From Candidatus Heimdallarchaeota archaeon (GTDB lineage: Archaea > Asgardarchaeota > Heimdallarchaeia > Heimdallarchaeales > Kariarchaeaceae), in assembly GCA_030668165.1 (NCBI GenBank), contig DAOUUM010000019.1, forward strand, positions 1 to 17,495: DNA of 17,495 nucleotides, written 5' to 3'. Below are positions 13,460 through 17,495 of this stretch, piece by piece (position 1 is the first letter of the stretch; each line of letters begins with the position of its first letter). The notes beneath the pieces are model-generated. The model saw only the letters and a program-made list of their open reading frames with translations. It made no database searches and was not told the DNA's origin. The position numbers were made by a program, and so were the translations under genes.

Positions 13460-16400
13460 CTAAGTTGCTCTTAAAATACTTCCAGTTGATACTCTAGATA
13501 GTTTTAATGCTGGATAAAGAGCAGATAATATACTTGTGATTCCGATTGCCCCGACATATATGACTATACTAACAAATTCAAAACTCAATTCCACAGGTAC
13601 TGGGTACTCAAAGTAATTTATTTTTGAAAGAGTTATAAATAGTCCAGTTGATAACATTATACCAGATATAACACCTGAAAATATTCCCACTAGTACAAGT
13701 GATGTGATCTCAACAAATAGAAGCAGTGAGATTTGTTTTTTAACCATTCCCAATGCCCTGAAAATCGCAATTTCCTTATTTCTCTCTGTAATTGTGATAT
13801 AATTATAAAATGAAATTGAAATTATATTTATCACCATACTTACCAGTAAAATAATATGCATGATGGTTATAAGAAATTCAAACTGTCCTTCCTCTTCGTA
13901 GCTCTGTTTGAGCTCCAAGTAACTTATTACTTCGATTCTTTCATCAAATCCAAATATTCTTTTCAATGACTTGGATACCTCAATGACATCAAAATCATCC
14001 CCTACATTTATGTATACTCCCTCTGTGACATCCCTTTCAGTTACCTCCGCTATCTCATCAATAGTAGAAAGTGAAGCAACCAGAGGCACTACCGAAACAT
14101 CGACATAATTTACTCCCTCTTCAGGTAAATCATAAACAAGATTTGGAAAATAATCAAATGATGATCTTACTGTGAGATATTTGATGTATCTTCTATCATA
14201 TGAAAAAGTAAAATTTTCAGTCAAGGACAATTCAAGTCCACTCAATACCTCAGATTGCAATGCAACTGATTGATCATCAACGGAATCTATGATCTCTTCA
14301 AGGTCTGAATCTGCGAACTTATCATCCCAGTATGCTGCTGCTGTGAATGAGGTCTTATTAATTCCCAGGAATAAGTATTCTCTTTGCTGTTCACCACTGG
14401 AAATTTCAGCGGGTAATGGAATATATCGCAGGAATTTAACCTGAGAATAGGATTCAATACCATCAATATTTAGAAGTGAGTGATTTTCCTCATAATTCAT
14501 ATTTTCTATGTATATCTCACTACCCAGATCGTATAAAGCCCTATCTTCAGAAATCTGATTAAATGATACAGGTACAACTAATGCCATCAGGGACAACATC
14601 ATACTAATAATCATAAGAGCAATTAGTTGACTTGTAAAGTACCTTCTTTGCTTGATATTATTTACAGCAAGTAAGACCATTTCAAATCGAAGGGCGATGA
14701 AACTCAATAGAATTTTGATAATATCAATAAAATATCTACATAATACTAGTGTAAATCCAAAAATCAATAAGATTATAGCAATATGTACAAAAATTGCAAA
14801 GATTACGAATGAATAGGATCCAAGGGGTAAATTGGGAACAATAATCCAGAACAATATTCCAACGGTGAAGAATATAATATCTAAATTAATTCTTCTCCAA
14901 ATGGGCGGTCTGCTTTCACCGGCCTCAAAACTCTCAAGGATATTTATCCTGTCAGCATTAATGATATTACTGATGTAGAAATTTATTGTGATCAAAAATG
15001 TGAGTACAGGAACTTTCCAGTACCATTCAGTTGGAATGATCACTGGAATTGGATCCAAATTGAATTGGAATACACCAGAAGACCTAAGTAAAATTGAGGT
15101 AATTGGAATTGAACTCAACATGCCTATAATAACAGATAAGGTGGCCACAGCAAAAATCTCAACAATTAGAACCATCCTAATATGACCCAATGATGCTCCT
15201 CTTTGAATAAGTACACTAAATATCCTCTCTTTCCATTTCTCTATCAAATTCAGAGAAAAGAAGAGGAGAAATAGGGATATCAGTATCATTGGCACCATTG
15301 TGATCGGAATTAAGTATTGAAAGAAGCCTAAATCCTCATCATAGGTGTGAATTCGGCTTCTTAACGGAGAGGTCAAAGCAATACCAGAATTTATATTGTA
15401 GAAGTCCAAAAATGCAATTATATCCGAACGAATAATATTTAATGTTTCACCAAGTTTACTAGCGATCTCATTTAGGTCAAAATTGTTAAGCAGTGGAATT
15501 TCTATATCAATTCTAGTTCTGATCCCAATTCGACCCCATATTAGTGAGTTAAACCCGTTAGAAACTGCATTTTCCTTCAGAGTATCTACCAGATCCCATT
15601 CCTTATTCTCAGGTAAGAACAAAGTGCCAAAAAATAGCTCGGTTGGTAAAATCTTATCTGATTTACCATTAAATGAGACATCTTTTGTTGTAGCATGCCA
15701 AATATCTGAAATCGAATTGTTGGGCAGGGTATAATTATTGAACGAAGGCAGGGAATCTACTGTGTATGGACCAATTTTTTCAGCATCATCAACAAGAACG
15801 TTCATACTACCGTTTACTATAAAATCGTTTATTGTATAATTTACTGTTCCAATTTGTAAATCTGATCTTGATAACCATGGATTGAGTAATAGAAATGGTT
15901 GATTAGGATTAAATTCAATATCTGGAAATGTTGGGAATAATGATAATAGATCATACATCTCTCGAGTCCAGTGAAATGTTTTTACCTTTACAGTATCAAC
16001 CCACACTTTAGCAGCATCTAGATTAAATCTCCGGCCCATCACAACATCAAATTCAGCTTCTCCAAAAGTATCAATATTTGTGATGTTCATATCATTGGAT
16101 CTACTCCATCTTAATCTCTGAAGATCAATATAGGAGATATAATCTGATTTCGCTTCCTCATCCATTGAGAGGACCTGTATCTCATATCCAGGACTGTCCT
16201 TATCTTCCAAATAATTATCAAAATGGTTTTGTTCATAACTGACTGTGAGCAGAAAAGCTTGAGAAATAATCAAGGTGGACAATAATAATCCAGATACACT
16301 GATTAGTATAAATTTGCGATTTATTTTTAGATACTTAAGTGAAACATTAAGTGCATCCCTAGGAGAGATTCTTGTTCTGGGTAATTTCTTTTGTAAAATA

Positions 16401-16810
16401 TCAGTCTGGATATGTCTTCTTAATTGTTCAGTTAGCTGAGATTTGTCAAATTCAGGACCCAATTCATCCAAAGTGTCCTTGTGGGAAGAGATTAATTCTA
16501 GTGACCTATCTATGTTTCTCAGATAACGATTTTTAGATACCTTCTTTCCACTTGTCATAGATAAGGTTCCAATTCTTTGCAAGAATGAATAAATATCACT
16601 TCTCAGATCTGGTTTGGTTCTTTTTTGATAATAGCTAATTAATTTAATCAAGAAAATTATTATGAAAACGAGGCCTAGAAGTATTAGACTTAATATATAA
16701 AATATATCCAATTGGGTGAGAACATACAATATTAGTAGGTTCAGAACTATTATAGTAATTCTGAATAACCAGGAGTGTTTCCCTTTATCAGCTATTTCAT
16801 ATTCACTCAT
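13460..16810 (-). CDS. Large FtsX/MacB-type ABC transporter permease
   Basis: 1116 residues. An N-terminal pair of helices (about 15-33 and 36-60) and a basic cytoplasmic linker (61-165) precede the usual permease body: helix 166-188, a large outer domain (190-495), the first FtsX three-helix unit (about 497-520, 545-575, 600-617), two middle helices (643-660, 666-690), helix 724-748, a second outer domain (750-975), and the second FtsX unit (977-1003, 1029-1060, 1076-1098). The signature cytoplasmic segment ITERNKEIAIFRALGM (1007-1022) is the typical site that docks the ATPase. Proteins of this shape work with an ABC ATPase of the MacB/LolD kind in lipoprotein, peptide or cell-envelope handling; no ATPase is in the window. 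The ATG at 16810 has GAGGT six bases upstream, overlapping the TGA of the preceding related gene. The extra N-terminal two-helix module is not standard. Confidence 0.9.
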   Translation of the reverse strand: MSEYEIADKGKHSWLFRITIIVLNLLILYVLTQLDIFYILSLILLGLVFIIIFLIKLISYYQKRTKPDLRSDIYSFLQRIGTLSMTSGKKVSKNRYLRNIDRSLELISSHKDTLDELGPEFDKSQLTEQLRRHIQTDILQKKLPRTRISPRDALNVSLKYLKINRKFILISVSGLLLSTLIISQAFLLTVSYEQNHFDNYLEDKDSPGYEIQVLSMDEEAKSDYISYIDLQRLRWSRSNDMNITNIDTFGEAEFDVVMGRRFNLDAAKVWVDTVKVKTFHWTREMYDLLSLFPTFPDIEFNPNQPFLLLNPWLSRSDLQIGTVNYTINDFIVNGSMNVLVDDAEKIGPYTVDSLPSFNNYTLPNNSISDIWHATTKDVSFNGKSDKILPTELFFGTLFLPENKEWDLVDTLKENAVSNGFNSLIWGRIGIRTRIDIEIPLLNNFDLNEIASKLGETLNIIRSDIIAFLDFYNINSGIALTSPLRSRIHTYDEDLGFFQYLIPITMVPMILISLFLLFFSLNLIEKWKERIFSVLIQRGASLGHIRMVLIVEIFAVATLSVIIGMLSSIPITSILLRSSGVFQFNLDPIPVIIPTEWYWKVPVLTFLITINFYISNIINADRINILESFEAGESRPPIWRRINLDIIFFTVGILFWIIVPNLPLGSYSFVIFAIFVHIAIILLIFGFTLVLCRYFIDIIKILLSFIALRFEMVLLAVNNIKQRRYFTSQLIALMIISMMLSLMALVVPVSFNQISEDRALYDLGSEIYIENMNYEENHSLLNIDGIESYSQVKFLRYIPLPAEISSGEQQREYLFLGINKTSFTAAAYWDDKFADSDLEEIIDSVDDQSVALQSEVLSGLELSLTENFTFSYDRRYIKYLTVRSSFDYFPNLVYDLPEEGVNYVDVSVVPLVASLSTIDEIAEVTERDVTEGVYINVGDDFDVIEVSKSLKRIFGFDERIEVISYLELKQSYEEEGQFEFLITIMHIILLVSMVINIISISFYNYITITERNKEIAIFRALGMVKKQISLLLFVEITSLVLVGIFSGVISGIMLSTGLFITLSKINYFEYPVPVELSFEFVSIVIYVGAIGITSILSALYPALKLSRVSTGSILRAT

Positions 16811-16816
16811 AATTAT

Positions 16817-16821
16817 ACCTC
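16817..16821 (-). promoter_or_regulatory. Shine-Dalgarno site of the large FtsX gene
   Basis: GAGGT on the minus strand, six bases before the ATG at 16810 and overlapping the TGA stop of the upstream permease gene. It supports this start and co-translation of the two permeases. Confidence 0.6.
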
Positions 16822-17495
16822 ATGCAGTCCTTAGAAGATTATTAATTGATTTTTTAAATAATCTCCTAAGTGTTAATCTTGTTATTCCATACGATCCAAA
16901 AAGAAAACTGAGAACATAAATTGATGATATGACAAAGTTATACTTTATTTCGATAGCTATGGTGGCCATTATTGTACTGGACGTCATTAGTAAATTTATG
17001 ATCATTCCAGAAAGAATCGCTGATGCAATTATACCCACTATAAGGCTTGAAATTATTAAAATCAACAATTCAAAAATAATTAATTTCTTGAGTTCATCAT
17101 TTTTCATCCCCATAACACTGTAAAGAGCAAATTCCTTTCTTCGTTGAGTAATTACTATGAAACCATAATAGGAGATACTAACAATATTGATAATTATGGA
17201 AAATACTACTATTCCATGCATGGTTGACATCAGATAATTAATCTGTTGAGAAGTGAAATACCCTTCTGAGGGATCATCATAATAATTAATTTTGTATGAT
17301 GAAATGGATTGTAATTGGTTTTGAATTAAACCCATAACCCTATTGGCATTCGTTTCTTCATTCAATGTTATATAAATTCCCAATTTAATAGACTTTGTCA
17401 GTATTTTTGACAATTCCATGATGGTCTTGATGCTACCAAGCAGATGAACAGTAGTAAATTCTGAGTCTTCCATTCCAATAGTAGTTGGGATTTCA
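16820..17495 (-). CDS. FtsX-family permease, C-terminal part (runs off the window)
   Basis: The frame is open to the right edge, so only the last 224 residues are seen; the Met at 17473 is internal, not a credible start. The visible part ends an outer domain (GIYITLNEETNANRV...), then gives a helix, the FtsX signature ITQRRKEFALYSVMGM, two more long helices, and the ending NLLRTA. It aligns along its whole length with the end of the neighbouring 1116-residue protein (GVYINVGDD..., ITERNKEIAIFRALGM, SILRAT), so the two are tandem paralogues, 9 bp apart on the same strand. Probably both belong to one export or envelope-maintenance complex whose ATPase lies upstream, beyond 17495; this is inference. 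Confidence 0.88.
   Translation of the reverse strand, partial: EIPTTIGMEDSEFTTVHLLGSIKTIMELSKILTKSIKLGIYITLNEETNANRVMGLIQNQLQSISSYKINYYDDPSEGYFTSQQINYLMSTMHGIVVFSIIINIVSISYYGFIVITQRRKEFALYSVMGMKNDELKKLIIFELLILIISSLIVGIIASAILSGMIINLLMTSSTIMATIAIEIKYNFVISSIYVLSFLFGSYGITRLTLRRLFKKSINNLLRTA

Noticed and set aside
1..17495. CRISPR array, insertion sequence, integrase, attachment-site repeats or a defence cassette
   Set aside because: No regularly spaced repeats, transposase motifs, or duplicate of the tRNA 3' end were seen, and no gene here resembles a known defence effector.

Overview
This window is a compact, AT-rich stretch of an archaeal chromosome. The archaeal signs are: a tRNA-Glu with a 31-nt intron in the T-loop bounded by a bulge-helix-bulge motif; an ADP-forming acyl-CoA synthetase; a short class I glutamine synthetase resembling archaeal enzymes; a TadA-type secretion ATPase with a TadC-like partner; and first genes that start almost at the end of a TATA-like box, while several internal operon genes carry GGAGG-type ribosome sites. 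The mix would fit an Asgard-like (Heimdall/Gerd-type) or other mesophilic archaeon, but that placement is inference. No insertion sequences, integrases, phage genes or CRISPR arrays were seen.

Layout. Positions 16-2673 (minus strand) form a run of five genes: an alpha/beta hydrolase, a seven-helix membrane protein, a GrpB-family protein, a Bcp-type peroxiredoxin and a 39-residue zinc ribbon. Positions 2776-3465 (plus) encode a second alpha/beta hydrolase-fold protein that has lost its nucleophile serine; it overlaps tail-to-tail with 3446-4867 (minus), a Nudix + metallo-beta-lactamase + winged-helix fusion. Positions 4941-8160 (minus) are a tight pair: a fused ADP-forming acetyl/acyl-CoA synthetase followed by a P-loop/DRTGG protein like the N-terminal half of long phosphotransacetylases. 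An ATP:cob(I)alamin adenosyltransferase (8251-8778, minus) stands back to back with a DtxR/MntR-type regulator (8955-9398, plus).

Positions 9387-11712 (minus) encode a secretion ATPase and its membrane platform, overlapping by 8 nt, with no pilin or prepilin peptidase nearby. The tRNA-Glu(CTC) gene (11884-11989, plus) and glutamine synthetase (12109-13437, plus) follow. The right end holds two tandem FtsX/MacB-type permease genes (13460-16810 and 16820 to the window edge, minus), with no ABC ATPase inside the window.

How they work together. The acyl-CoA synthetase and DRTGG protein are almost certainly co-translated and probably form an acyl-CoA/ATP conservation unit. The cobalamin adenosyltransferase beside them suggests B12-dependent metabolism elsewhere. 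The ATPase/platform pair is the core of a type IV-pilus-like machine. The most notable items are the T-loop tRNA intron, the small zinc-ribbon gene tucked behind the peroxiredoxin, the three-domain Nudix-MBL-WH protein, the hydrolase with Gln in place of Ser, and the isolated secretion core. No clearly new multi-gene system is demonstrated.
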